The notes beneath the pieces were generated by a model. The model saw nothing but the letters and a program-made list of their open reading frames with translations. It was not told where the DNA came from and made no database searches. The position numbers and the translations under genes were made by a program. DNA of 64,000 bases, taken from positions 14,224,765-14,288,764 of the forward strand of contig CM037466.1 in assembly GCA_021014325.1 (NCBI GenBank), in the 5' to 3' direction. Within the stretch, counting starts at the first letter, position 1. Each line of letters begins with the position of its first letter. The stretch is from Plazaster borealis. Its lineage: Eukaryota; Echinodermata; Asteroidea; Forcipulatida; Labidiasteridae. This document shows positions 33,707 through 45,085 of the stretch, piece by piece.

Positions 33707-36106
33707 ATATTAAGAGGCTTCACCATGGGACTCAACACTTGTGCCTTCCTACATTTTTCCCCATATCATTTTGATGTCACTGCGTATGCTAATAAGGTGG
33801 TAAGTCCAGCCCAATCAAGTGTCACCTCTGTTTTTTTTGTAGCAGGGGCAATAAACAGCTTACTGACCACTCGCCCTCACCTTCCATTGCCTATCAGTCC
33901 TAGCCTTCTCTTTCATGAGGTGTTAATTAGTTTGTTGTGGCTTGTGGGTGACTTTGGTAGAGGTGTGTAGCTGTGTCTTTCCTGGATGGCTTGTCGGAGC
34001 GTTACAATGGTGAAACCTTGGATGTTACAAGTTGTTCCTGTTCTTTTTCTGTAGCTGTAGTAGGAGCAGTTGTGTTTGACAATCCTCTGTAGGGGTTTGT
34101 GCTCTGTGGTAGACCTTCTATAGGTTGGACATGGTACTACATGTACATCATTGTTAATGCAGTGGGGATGATCTCTGTTCTTCTCAACAAAGATGCTTCA
34201 CAATTCAACCAAAATATCAATTTCTGTAGTGATTTATTAAAATCAGAAACTGAATAATGAAACTACAGTGTGAGTTGTTCATCTGTTCATTCCAGAGAGT
34301 ATTAGTTGATGAAACTGAAATTAACTTTTTCTTGTTGTAAAACCTCGGATAAGTATTCTACTTTTGATTGATTACATCAATTTATTTTTTGTTTCATTGA
34401 AAGTTATTTTATTATCAAAAGTGTACCTTGCCCCATGTTATTTGTACCGTGAATATACTCATTATACTTTAGCTCGAACTGTCCAGCTGAATCTGTTCTG
34501 TGGTGCATCAAGAATAAATTTAGTCTATGGAAGTAACTGGATAATAGTGTGGCCGTGTGAGTAGACTTCTTAGTTTTGTCTTCCGACTTCAAAAGTAAGA
34601 TGTCAGTTTAGAGCAGACAACACTACGGGACACTCTGCAGATTTTCAGTGCTTATGCACTTCAAACTGCTGTGACAATTTGGACTAACTTTTAAGGTCAA
34701 CCTTCAAGTGCTGGGAGGATTTGCACCCATTCTCTGTGTAGGAATTGAAGCAGCCCCTCTCCATAAACTGCTTAAGACTATACCTTGGCAGCTGTTTTTC
34801 TTCTCTGGAGGGATAATCTTCTAAGAAGGGATTATCCAGTGATCGATCTTAGGAACTGCTCTGCTCAAAGGAGTTTAGCTTTAAGTCAATGATGAGGCGT
34901 TTAGAAAGAACACTCTCTCTGTGAGTATTGCAACCATTTTAAGTCCATGTAGTTTTTAGTCTGTTTTCAAACGTAACTGACAAAGAGATTTCTTTCAAAT
35001 AAACAGGATGTGTGCTCTGCAAAGTTTAATTTGGAGTTCTAAATGTAATGATTATCTAAACAAAAAACAGTACTATGTACTAGCAGCAGTAGCAGGCTAG
35101 CAACTCAACCCTCAAGGACATCCAGGGGATTGTGATTGATAAAGGATCATTTGTGCACGTCCCCCCCCCCAAATAAAAAAATAAAAAAAATAAAAAAAAT
35201 AAAAAAATGTTTGATTGTAAATATAGAAGAAGACTCTGATTTAGCTCTTAACTAAATTTTGAGTTCCACTTAAATGTTTATAAAAACCCAACAGTACCAC
35301 TGTACCAGCTCATAGTTGTGATAATTGTAACCCTCGCATTTCAGGGTTTACGATTACGCAAACAGGGCTTATTCATTATGGATAGTTCCCCCCAAAAAAT
35401 AAAATTTAATAAATATATAAATACAAAAAATACCCAAAATATTTGTTTGTAAATATAGGAGAAGCTTCTAGTTCCAATTTAATGCTTATTTAAAACCCCA
35501 ACAGTACCACTACCACTACCAGGTCATAGTTGTGATAATTGTAACCCTCCAGCATATCAAGATTTGCGATTATTGCAAATAGGGCTCATTATGGAAAATT
35601 TATTCACTTTCACAAAAAATAATCCTCCAAATATTTTCTTGTAAATATAGAAAGAGACTCTTCATCTAATTCTTAACCCCCCTAAAATACTTTTACATTT
35701 TGAATTGATGAATTTCTCAACCATTGAATTTGTTGAATATTAAACCGAGGAATCTGATTGTAGAAGACTCGCCTGGAAGGACACTTGACCTTGATTTAAT
35801 TGCCCTGGATCCCCCCTCCCAGTGACCTTGCAGGATTGGAGTGACTCTATAATACAATTATTGACATCTCCAACTGAATTCCCTCAGCTTATGTATTAAT
35901 GTTTGTAGCACATGTGCTTGGCGCTTGGCGGTCACAGTCACATCAGTGGAAAGATTCAGGTTTTTTTATCCTCCATGCAGTGTGACATCAATTTCAAAAC
36001 CAATAACGCTACATCAGACAGAATTAAAGCCAAAGACCTAGCTATATTTTTTAACAGGTAGGTAGACTTAAAGGTTCTGATGTTTGATGACTACACAATG
36101 TTTTTT
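33707..36106. other. Gene-free intron sequence with a diverged duplication
   Basis: Segments at about 35200-35395 and 35430-35600 are diverged direct copies. They share TGTAAATATAG(G)AGAAG, CCCAACAGTACCACT and AGTTGTGATAATTGTAACCC. A third partial copy starts near 35635. A-rich runs lie at 35170-35212. Confidence 0.55.
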
Positions 36107-36322
36107 TTAAAGGGAGGCTGGGAGGGTATACCTGGTATTTACTCCAAAAAATAAATGAGCATAAAAACTTACTTGGTAAACAGCACTGGATAGCTGTAGA
36201 TATTATAAAACACTGTTGGAAGTGACACCCTTTAAAGTAATGTTGTTCTAGAGAAAGAGGTAATTTTTCACAAAAAAATTTGAATCTGAGAAAGGCTTCA
36301 GGCATGAAGCCTTTCTCATGCA
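36107..36322. mobile_element. Partial TTAA-type MITE (reverse orientation)
   Basis: It opens TTAAAGGGAGGCTGGGAGGG. The body matches the GGCACTGAACACG subfamily (AAAAACTTACTTGGTAAACA, GAGAAAGAGGTAATTTTTCA). It stops where the next element begins. Confidence 0.75.
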
Positions 36323-36709
36323 TCTGAGAAAGGGTCTGCATATGTTTGGTAATTACTCATAAAATTAGTGGCAATAAAAACTTACTAGGTAAGATGGACA
36401 GCAGCTTCTGATAGTATAAAGCATTTTGAGAAACATTTCACTTTGAAGCAATGAGGTTAAGGAAAAAGATATCAGGTTTTTTTTTCAAAAATTTTTTTCT
36501 GTTGGAAACGCTTCTGAGATTGTGTATTCCAATTGCAGATTATTCTTCCTGCAGGGACATAACCGACCACTTTTTCAGCAATATCTCAAAAACGCTTCCA
36601 CCTTTTCAAATGAAATTTTCACAGGTTAGTTTTATGGTATATATATACAACTATATAGGATTGAAACAAACAGTGGGTTCCAATTACCAAACGTATACAA
36701 TCCCTTTAA
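36323..36709. mobile_element. TTAA-type MITE, GGGTCTGTATACG subfamily
   Basis: It begins AAAGGGTCTGCATATGTTTG without an intact left TTAA and ends CGTATACAATCCCTTTAA. Fused to the preceding partial element, it forms a chimera of two subfamilies. Confidence 0.82.
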
Positions 36710-37089
36710 AAGAGTGACCAATTGGTAATATTTTATATTTTTCTGTACATTTGAATTGTCTCGTAATTGTCCTCGTTTTTTCATCACCTTAAAGTTTCAC
36801 AGGATGATCATGTCTGTCCACACATCACTAGTTGCTACTAATAAGGGTTGTTATCTACTCTAACAATATGCTGAGAAGTTTCAGCTGACATCCTTTACAT
36901 GAGTTTAAATTTGTAACTGTTGCTTCCTGGTTGTACTGAGTCTGTTACTATTATTCAAGGATTATTCCAAGGGATGTGGTAGGTGTAGATAGGGGGAGGG
37001 CGATAGGGATGGGGGTGTCAAAGCTGGCTCAACATAAACACAGAAACAGATTAGTGCCCTTACATACATGTAATCAGGATGTACGTTTT
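36710..37089. other. Gene-free intron sequence
   Basis: Nothing recognised. Confidence 0.4.
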
Positions 37090-37155
37090 TTCTTTTCTTT
37101 TTCCTTTTCCAGCACCTCGGACCTCGGTCATAGATAGATGGCGCTTTACAAATTT

Positions 37156-37206
<51 letters not shown>
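37090..37206 (+). mobile_element. LINE 3' tail remnant with (ATT)15-like run
   Basis: GATGGCGCTTTACAAATTTG precedes a long (ATT)n from about 37158 to 37206. This matches the 3' ends of the LINE fragments at 18728 and 27912 in layout. There is no coding part. Confidence 0.6.
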
Positions 37207-37210
<4 letters not shown>

Positions 37211-38319
37211 CGAGCCAATCTCAGAAAATAGGACCCCAGGAAATTTCCTGGGGAATTTTTAACCCTACAGCCACCCCATGAGAAAAGTTAAAATTTTCGA
37301 ACAGAAATCTGAATTACTGAAGGTGATTTGGGCCTGTTATAAACTAAAAAAATCCATTGCTGAAAAAAGGCCCAACTGGCACCATATCAAATACTCTTTC
37401 TATATATCAGTACCCCCCCCCAAAAAAGGTTCAAAGTTTTACAAGATTTTCAAAGAACCTTGTTTTCATGATTGATTACTTTTTTTTCCAGGCCAAAGGA
37501 AGTAGAACTTGTTGACATAGGTTCTTATGTACGAACAGTTCATTTATTCAAGTTTCCAATCTGTAACCTTGGCGATACAGCTATTCAACAATACCTTAAC
37601 CAGTGTATAATTCAATCAAGCCAACTCTATTCAATTTCAACAAACAAAAGCGTCAAACAAAATTAATGCAAGGCTTCAAACGGAGCATATTGGAAACCCA
37701 CATCCCCCACCTAATTCCCTCTACCTTAATCCTTTTAAACAAGATAAATGCACAGGTTTTTGGTTATTGATTTAAGCTCGTAAACCAAAAGTGCAACAAT
37801 AAAGCTGTCTGCTTGATTCCACAGTCTAGACAATTTCAGCAAATAAAACCACGAAGCAGTTGATGGCATCACCAAATAGAATTAACCTTTTTTTTTCATA
37901 ATCTTTTTCTGGAGCAAACCTCTTCTTCTTCTCTCAAGATGTGGACAGTTTCTATTTAAGGAAAGCACTTCATCAAATTGAACCAGCTTGTATAAAGAAA
38001 TGGCTGGTGTGTACTTTTTATTTAAAAAATTGGATTACGTGTTGTTTCTGAAGAAAAAATTCTACATTTTTGACAAATCATAATGGTGTTGGATTTTGTT
38101 AAGAGTGTGAAGAAGGATCCTGTTGAATAACTCAAATGAGTTTGTATTTAAATTTGTTGACAAAGAGCTGTATGATTGATTCAAAACTAAATGTGAAATT
38201 ATTTTTCCATTACCTGTTTTTAATCTGTTTTTAACGATGGGAGTACACGCTTTGTCTTGTGATCAGGGTGCCATTGATATTATCATCATTCTTTTTATCG
38301 AACACACTTCACTCAAACC
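37207..38319. other. Gene-free intron sequence with a CCCCAGGAAATTTCC repeat
   Basis: 37225-37285 (CCCCAGGAAATTTCCTGGGG, CAGCCACCCCATG) recurs at 43800-43865 and partly at 51175-51205. The core is a 20 bp palindrome. Confidence 0.5.
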
Positions 38320-38704
38320 TTAAAGGGAGGGTATACCTTTAGTAATTACTCAAAACATTTATGACCACAAAAACTGACTTGGTAAGAAGCACTGCAGCTG
38401 CTGATAATGTATAACATTTTGGTAAAATTCCCTTCTAAGGAATGTGGTTTTAGAGAGAGGGATTCAAAAACATTTCAATCTGAGAAATGTTTCTGCACGA
38501 AACGTTTCTCAGATTGTGTATTCCGATTAGGGATTATTCTTCCAGCATGGACATAACCGCTCCAGATTTTCGGCAATATCTCAGAAACACGATCACCTTT
38601 TGAAATGAGATTTTCACAGGTTAGTTTTATCGTATATATCTACATTTATATTGGATTAGAACAACTGCACGGTTCCAAAAACCAAGGGTATACTTTGCCT
38701 TTAA
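38320..38704. mobile_element. TTAA-flanked MITE, GGGTCTGTATACG subfamily
   Basis: It opens TTAAAGGGAGGGTATACC and closes AGGGTATACTTTGCCTTTAA. The internal GGACATAACCGCTCCAGATT motif is present. Confidence 0.87.
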
Positions 38705-40051
38705 TGGTATTGGCTGGAGTCCTGTACTCAATACTGCAGTCAGACAGGACAATGCTATCTGCCAAGAGATGTAAACTTTGTACTACCACCACAATGTACC
38801 CTGTGTAGTTGATACTGTGTACGTGTTAAATGCCTCTGTAATTATGTAGCAATTGCATACAAAATCTCTCTTGGATTTACCCTAAATAATTACTCTCACA
38901 GCACTTGCAATCTGTAAGTATTTGTGCATTCAGTTTGTCGTAGAAAATTGATAATACGTTACATTTAAGTGCAGTTTTTGAATGGATTTGTTTGAGTTTA
39001 TGAACATGCATTAATCATTGAAGCAATCAAGGTATACACATGCTCAAAACTAACTATCCAAATTTTTGTCACAATTTGAGCTTTCACAAAATGTAATTTT
39101 AAATGTAGGGTCATAGACTGGATTTGGTTATGGTTGAATGCCCTCGGTGAATTAGCATATATTTGGTTTCTCCACGTTACGTAACGAAGAATGGGTTCGT
39201 GTAGCGGGGTGTGGCGTGAGCTCACTTCACGTTGGTTCGCACCACAGTCAAGGCGGTAAAAAACAGCAAAATTTTTTAAATGTGTTTCTAGCATGTAGAG
39301 AATCCAATCATCAGGTTGGCATGAGATAGTAAGCATGGGGCTAAACTATGTCCTCATTTTCCCAAACGGGTTTTTTGAGGTTGCGTAACCGGCTACTATC
39401 ACGATTGGATCCCAAGGGTTAAGAATGTCCTAAACATTCTAAACGGAAAATAGAGGAACACAGGCTGTTGCACAGAAGAGGCTGTGTTATATTGGAAATA
39501 CACAGAATTGTTAATTTTGTTATTAAGTATTGAACAACTGTTACGTTTATAGACAAGTAGTGTTACTATGAGATATATATACGACAAATATCTTACAAAA
39601 ATGTGTCATAGTTTTGGTGTGAAATAAGACCAACAGTACAATGCCAACTATCGTGTGTAGTGTTAATTATTGTAATTAAAAGTAATATGGTTTATTCTGG
39701 GGTTTAGTGGAGAAAGCTGAATACAGTCAGTGTCTACTAGTTGAGAAAACATGTCGCAGAAAACTGTCATGGTATTTTCATCAAGAACATTGAAGCCATT
39801 TATGTTTAGCGAGGTGGGTACCAACAGCATCTCTGGCCGCAGCATTCAAAACGGAACACCATAATTTGAATCTCAAAAAGTCGCCTTTATAGGTGATCTT
39901 TGGAGGTTCAACATTTTCGACATACTTTTATTGATTTCTAATCAACGGGGGCATTTCAGATGAAATAAGTTTGCAGGATGTTTACTACCATTATATTACC
40001 ATATTTATAACATATTTATAACATAGGTTTTTGATATTTTTTTTCTTCTTT
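38705..40051. other. Gene-free intron sequence
   Basis: Short ORFs only, no domain. No copies of the dispersed families were noticed. Confidence 0.4.
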
Positions 40052-40080
40052 CCCCCCCCCCTTTTTTTTTGGGGGGGGGG
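40052..40080. repeat. C10-T9-G10 homopolymer hairpin
   Basis: Ten C, nine T and ten G follow directly on one another. The C and G runs can pair as a 10 bp stem with a T9 loop. The G run could also take part in quadruplex or triplex structure. An assembly error in run lengths is possible. Confidence 0.85.
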
Positions 40081-40265
40081 CCATAACCAAAATATAAGGT
40101 CACATGGTATGTTATTTAACCAATACAAATGCATTATTAATAGGACTGATTTAATCAATTTCGGAAACTTCTTGAGGGTTAAGTCCCATAAAAAACTTAA
40201 ATTGTTTTCTGGTGTTTTTCTCATCAACATGAACTAACTTGCAGGCCAGATACTTCATGGAATCA

Positions 40266-40718
40266 ATTGCCTCCATGCCCCTGGTCATTGCCTCCATGCC
40301 CCTGGTCATTGCCTCCATGCCCCTGGTCATTGCCTCCATGCCCCTGGCCATTGCCTCCATGTCCCTGGTCATTGCCTCCATGCCCCTGGTCATTGCCTCC
40401 ATGCCCCCTGGTCATTGCCTCCATGCCCCTGGTCATTGCCTCCATGCCCCTGGTCATTGCCTCCATGCCCCCTGGCCATTGCTTCCATGTCCCTGGTCAT
40501 TGCCTCCATGCCCCTGGTCATTGCCTCCATGCCCCCTGGTCATTGCCTCCATGCCCCTGGTCATTGCCTCCATGCCCCCTGGTCATTGCCTCCATGCCCC
40601 TGGTCATTGCCTCCATGCCCCTGGTCATTGCCTCCATGCCCTTAGTCATTGCCTCCATGCCCCTGGTCATTGCCTCCATGCCCCTGGTCGTTCCCTGTAT
40701 GCCCCTGGTCATTACCCT
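40266..40718. repeat. 21 bp minisatellite, about 21 units
   Basis: The unit TGCCCCTGGTCATTGCCTCC(A) repeats across about 450 bp. Most units are 21 bases. Some have one extra C, giving 22 and shifting the frame. Both strands stay open in places (minus strand MEAMTRG peptide repeat), which explains several long apparent ORFs. A short related sequence is at 46450-46515. Confidence 0.95.
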
Positions 40719-40862
40719 AGTGCCCCATGAAATGTTCCAGTAGAAACTGCCCTGGTGCCCTTTCCCTTTTGGTAACGAAGCATCAGGCCCTGAACTTTAT
40801 GATATTTTAACCGACATGGAGCAAGAAGCTTGATGTTACCATACTTTAGATGAAAGTTAAAC

Positions 40863-41213
40863 TTAAAGGGTGTGTACAACATTGGTTAGAATGAAAATAT
40901 AAATGCTCACAGATTTGCACATAACTCACACGGTATAAAGGTGGTCATGGCAGAAAACTTCCCTTAAAATACTTTTGCTTGAAATGCTGTAGTTTTAAGA
41001 AATGAGTAAAATAATAGTATTTATCCTGCAGGATAAATTCCGATATTTGAAAAAAAGTTAAAACACTTAAGGTTTTTTTTCACTGTTTTCTCATGACTCC
41101 GAAGACCGATTTAGCTTAAACTTTCACAGGTTTGTTATTTTATGTATATGTTGGGTCACATCGAGTTTGGATACAGGTCTTTGGCAATTACCAATGTTGT
41201 ACACACCTTTTAA
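40863..41213. mobile_element. TTAA-flanked MITE, GGGTGTGTACAAC subfamily, type copy
   Basis: It opens TTAAAGGGTGTGTACAAC and closes GTTGTACACACCTTTTAA, a good inverted pair. The body has CTTTCACAGGTTTGTTATTT and GGGTCACATCGAGTTTGGAT. Fragments of this subfamily lie at 14065 and 30954. Confidence 0.88.
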
Positions 41214-42836
41214 AGGCTTTTAGTTTGAAAACTTGTAAAGGTAGGCAATGGTTTATGGGTTATTTCCAGCTTTTATACTAGTCTTATTTTCAAATGGTGG
41301 AAGTGCATTAGGCAGACTTTTCAATATTCAAAGAATCCAATGTTTATGAACATTTGTTTAGGGTGTGTTTTCTAAGCATTGATATGCAACTATGGCTAGA
41401 ATCATTCTACCCTTTCACCAACCACTCTTACATCTCTGTCACTTTTTTCAAACAAAACGACGTAGGTGCTGAGTATTACACAATAACCTGCAACACAAAA
41501 AGTCCCCTGTAAGTTGCGTACTGGGGGATGTTGTGTACCTGCCCTTTCATGACTGGCAAAAAAATTGGTAAATTCAAAAGAACCTTTGAAAACCAACAAA
41601 GCTTGACATTTTGCCAAAACACCCACATTGGATGAAATATCACCAAGATGTGGAGTGCGCACCCTCTGTCAATAGTGATCTGTGCCAACAGTATAAGCGA
41701 AACCATGAAGCGTAAGGCTATACCATTATAGGACAAGGGATGTGAGTTTCATAGAAAGCTGTAGCAGGAAATAACTTTTGAAAAAATACATATAAATGTT
41801 ATAATGATTTGCATGACTGAGGAAAAAATAAGAAAGGGACTGTATACACATATCCAAAAGGGTTCAGTGCTTCAAAAAGCAGAGCATGAGAGTGTTTTGG
41901 GTATATGCTACACCTGCTTCTGCACTTTTTGAAGAGCTAAAAAAGTGTCTTGAGTTACTTTTTACTGGCTGTGTGCGGGATATTGCTGTTGTGACAGAAA
42001 GTTGATACTTTGCGTTGGTGGTGTTACTGTCTGATGAATGCTAAAAGATGAACAAACGCTCCAATTCGTTGTGGTGGGTATCCTTTGATAAATCATCTAA
42101 GTGATCCAATTCCGATTCACCTCATGCCACGATAAATCTTGGTTGCACCATATTGGGAGTCGGGTTTCCCATGAGTTACTGTGTATTAGATGCGGACCAT
42201 ATATTTTTATGCATTTTGACACCTGAAGTGGCAGACCATGGGATAGACAGTGTTTAATGACAGTGCAAGGGGTTTATAGACCATTATAATGTTGCAACCA
42301 TCTTGGTCATGTTCCCTGTAACCAATAACAGTAATGAGTGCTGGTATTCATTGTACAAAAAGGAACCAGACTGTTTCCCCTTCCAGCCTCGGTTTGGTTA
42401 CATTGATTTAAATGGGAGAAAATCAAGATGGTCGCACCATGATGAAGGTCTATAGTTGTACCTCTCAGCAATGTGCTTGACGTCAGTGCAAGGGGTCTAG
42501 TTATTCCTCTCAGCCTTTGTTAAAGTCCAGGCTAGAGACTTTGTTCTTCGGGATACGTTAGGGGGAGGGCTACGCTCAAAGCTACTTTCAGACAAGGCAC
42601 TCCATGAGAAATTTGCAAATTTCTGAAACATTCCAAGAGACATCAAGGCATGATCAGACAACAGCCTTTATAGACCGTGCAAGTCTCGCGCGTATCAAAC
42701 ATTTTTGGGACCATTTTGGTCCAGTGTACATTGCCTTAACGCGTGAAGGAAACAAACTTGCGCATCTTAACGGGTCCCAATGTTCGAATACCCGCGAGAC
42801 TTGCACAGTCTTCTGCCTCTGTGAAGCTTCTTATCT
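41214..42836. other. Gene-free intron sequence with a dispersed repeat
   Basis: 42280-42450 belongs to the interspersed family also at 21440, 24165 and 59215. Otherwise nothing recognised. Confidence 0.45.
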
Positions 42837-42837
42837 C

Positions 42838-42962
42838 TGGGCCCAATTTCATAGAGCTGTTTAAGCAGAACATATTGCGTAACAATTTTCTGCTGAGCAA
42901 AAAATAAGCAGGATACCATTTATAGATGGTACATGTGACATGGTGGTTTGGCTGGTAACCTT
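42838..42962. mobile_element. GGGCCC-type MITE, right part missing
   Basis: It starts GGGCCCAATTTCATAGAGCT and runs to GGCTGGTAACC at 42960, where a CAGGGCT element begins. Confidence 0.78.
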
Positions 42963-43110
42963 CAGGGCTAAAATCTTTTGGGGAAAAATTCACAAGACTG
43001 CATGGAATGTTACTCTAATTATTTTACAAGACCAGAAACAATAATGAGAAAAAAGTTTCTTCACAGTTTAACATTTTATTTGAACAAGCATTTAGAGAAA
43101 ATTTATCACA
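42963..43110. mobile_element. CAGGGCT hAT-like element, left part only
   Basis: CAGGGCTAAAATCTTTTGGG, then CACAAGACTGCATGG and ACAAGACCAGAAA match the left 150 bp of the complete element at 52162-52783. Confidence 0.68.
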
Positions 43111-43508
43111 TTTGTATTAGTATTATTTGTATTTGGCAAGTATAGTTCGATAAAGTTTAACATATTTAAAGTTTCAATGTAAACCTTACTAGATTGTATC
43201 TCTACCATGCAAAGTTACACATAATGCTTGTAATATGCACAATATTAGTATTAGATAATAGAACTTTCCAGAACGAATGGCAACATTATTAAGGAACAAA
43301 AACTCTTCATTCCCTGGCTTGGAGACGGCCATCAAGAAATTCCCTTTGTATGCTTAGTCAGAAGAAGTGGCCTGTTTGTTCAGGCTTTTCGGCTGATGAG
43401 TCTTGGTCACACTTAAGTGTCAATTGTATCCAAATTGAACGGACATTGGATCCAATCCTTGAATATGAAATTTCACTGGGTCATTGTTTTTGCTTTTCTT
43501 GTGTCCAG
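43111..43508. other. Intron sequence just upstream of the microexon
   Basis: No repeats noticed. The last 30 bases are pyrimidine-rich and end in the acceptor TCCAG. Confidence 0.5.
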
Positions 43509-43547
43509 GTGTGAGCAGTCGCTGTCGCTCAAGTACTATCTCCAAAG
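43509..43547 (+). CDS. 39-base microexon continuing the LIM domain
   Basis: A pyrimidine-rich tract and TTGTGTCCAG acceptor precede 43509, and an AAAG|GTAAGTGAG donor follows 43547. The first base completes the AG left by the exon ending at 7792 (AG+G = Arg870). The next codon is Cys871, followed by EQSLSLKYYLQ, and the exon ends with AG, again phase 2. Joining the exons gives H-IA-C-FK-C-SR-C, the spacing of the sixth LIM zinc ligand. The following residues resemble the LSLG.Y-type strand found after that cysteine in eplin-like LIM domains. The length is a multiple of three, so skipping it would keep the frame but remove a zinc ligand. It is much shorter than ordinary ORF-finding thresholds. 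The last two ligands should fall near residues 888-893 in a further exon that I could not find. Confidence 0.85.
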
Positions 43548-44792
43548 GTAAGTGAGTCTTTGTTTTGTCAAATTAGCTTTCACTCAAAAGTAATTTTCAT
43601 AGAAAACCCCTGACTGACAAATTATGGCAAGGGAGAAAGTATCTCAGATGTTTTGGTTTCATTTTCGTTCGGATTTTAAAAATCTTCCACGTGTGATATT
43701 GTCAGGGGTTCTTTCCATGTACAAGCTAGCGTATCGGACTGATACCAATGGAAAAAAAAGAAAGCAAAACAAATTTTTTAATTTTTTTTTTACTGTAGAT
43801 CAGAGCCAGGAAATAAAACCCCAGGAAATTCCTGGGTTGTTTAACCCCGCCGCCACCCCATGTTCGCTTCACATTTGGTGAACTTTCCTAGGAAGAATGA
43901 ACACTCAGTTATAACCCCAGGGTTATCTCGCTTAACCCTACAGGGGTAGATATTTCCTGGGAAAGTGCTATTTCCTGGAAGTTTTCCAGGGCTAGCGATT
44001 CAAGTGCGAACAGGTCTACCAAATTCTGGAAATTTCCCGCGAAATGTTGTCTAATGTGAAAGAGGCTTTAGCTTAGGATATTTCGCCAGTGGAGAAAGAA
44101 AGTGACCCTTTCCCCATGTGGGATTTTTTTTTATTTTTGATTTCAAAAGAAATCGTACCCTGGTGTAACTCTTTGCTTGACTCGGATTCCTTTTATTGTG
44201 TTTCTGCCTCGGAATTGCCATCTCCAAAACACCCGAAGGCGGCACAAATTGTACCCATTAACGGAAGAACCCTGATGACATGTGGTGTTGGGAAACAGTG
44301 GGCTCCCAGAAGTAACAACTGTTTGTTACGTATCGCTGACTTAAGTTTCCCGACAGCTGTGACTAGAATATCGATCACGGCTAGAAACGTGGCCTGGGGA
44401 TTCCAAGAGGAATCTTAATTGCTTGGTTTGTTGCGGACCCGCAGTTCCCCAACCTTCTCCTGTCAGAAAGGGTGATACGGTGATGGGATTCGGGATCGAT
44501 GTTGGACGCATACTGGAATCATTGAAATTGTTTTTATTTTTTCTAGAATTAGAACTTTGCGATGAAGCTGAGATACCTTGTTTAGGATGTGCTTTCTGGT
44601 CGTTAGTGTTTACCGGTAATGATGTACTGGTCGTTAGTGTTTATCGGTAATGATGTAAATTGAAGAACTCCATGAAATCCCTCAAGAATAACTTATCAAT
44701 TAATCAATGGATCGTAATATTTATAAGGCCAATTCGATGGTCAAATATTGCTCATAGAGCCGAGCAATAAACTCAAAAAAAAAAGTTAGGAT
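43548..44792. other. Intron sequence after the microexon, with one dispersed repeat
   Basis: 43785-44062 is a repeat rich in CCCCAGGAAATTCC and TTTCCTGG palindromic blocks, sharing its start with 37225. An open stretch at 44089-44418 has no domain. A short local duplication, CTGGTCGTTAGTGTTTA, lies at 44597-44645. Confidence 0.5.
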
Positions 44793-45085
44793 TTAAGCAA
44801 AGTTTTGAAAAATGGCTTTTGAAGGAGATTGTTTGATGTTTTGAGGAAGATGATTCCACAGTGATAGTTGCAGCGATAGATAGATAAGGCATGATCCCCT
44901 CAACTGTGTTTGCATTTTAGAGTGTGAAAGTCTGAAGGGATTGGAACTAGAACGCAAAGTTCGGACAAGTTCTTTGATGGGCAATAGTATGTCTGTGAGA
45001 TATGTTGGAGCTGGGGTGTTTAGGCGACGAAGCCCAAGTGACAAGATCTTAAATTGAATTTGTAACTTTTGACTGGTATCCAGTG
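44793..45085 (-). mobile_element. LINE reverse-transcriptase C-terminal fragment
   Basis: The minus strand reads LNTPAPTYLTDILLP, TLRSSSNPFRLS and LWNHLPQNIKQSPSKAIFQ. This matches the conserved PTYL.dLL, TLRSSS and LWN.LP..I...PS...F motifs of CR1/L2/Jockey-type ORF2. Upstream, HWIPVKSYKFNL lies in another frame, so the fragment carries a frameshift. There is no catalytic site and it is dead. Confidence 0.88.

Larger units (their letters stand above)
7793..43508 (+). other. Intron of 35.7 kb splitting the LIM domain
   Basis: The intron begins GTAAGT at 7793 and ends TGTCCAG at 43508. It interrupts the LIM domain between zinc ligands five and six, in phase 2. The repeats listed separately fill a large share of it. 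I saw no convincing coding exon of another gene on either strand inside it. Confidence 0.8.

Noticed and set aside
40266..40718. CRISPR array
   Set aside because: Units are contiguous with no variable spacers, and the genome is animal.
40151..40743. Several 64-163 codon ORFs on both strands
   Set aside because: All are translations of the 21 bp minisatellite. 22-base units shift frame between them.
44793..45085. Active LINE
   Set aside because: Only the C-terminal end remains, with a frameshift and no catalytic domain.
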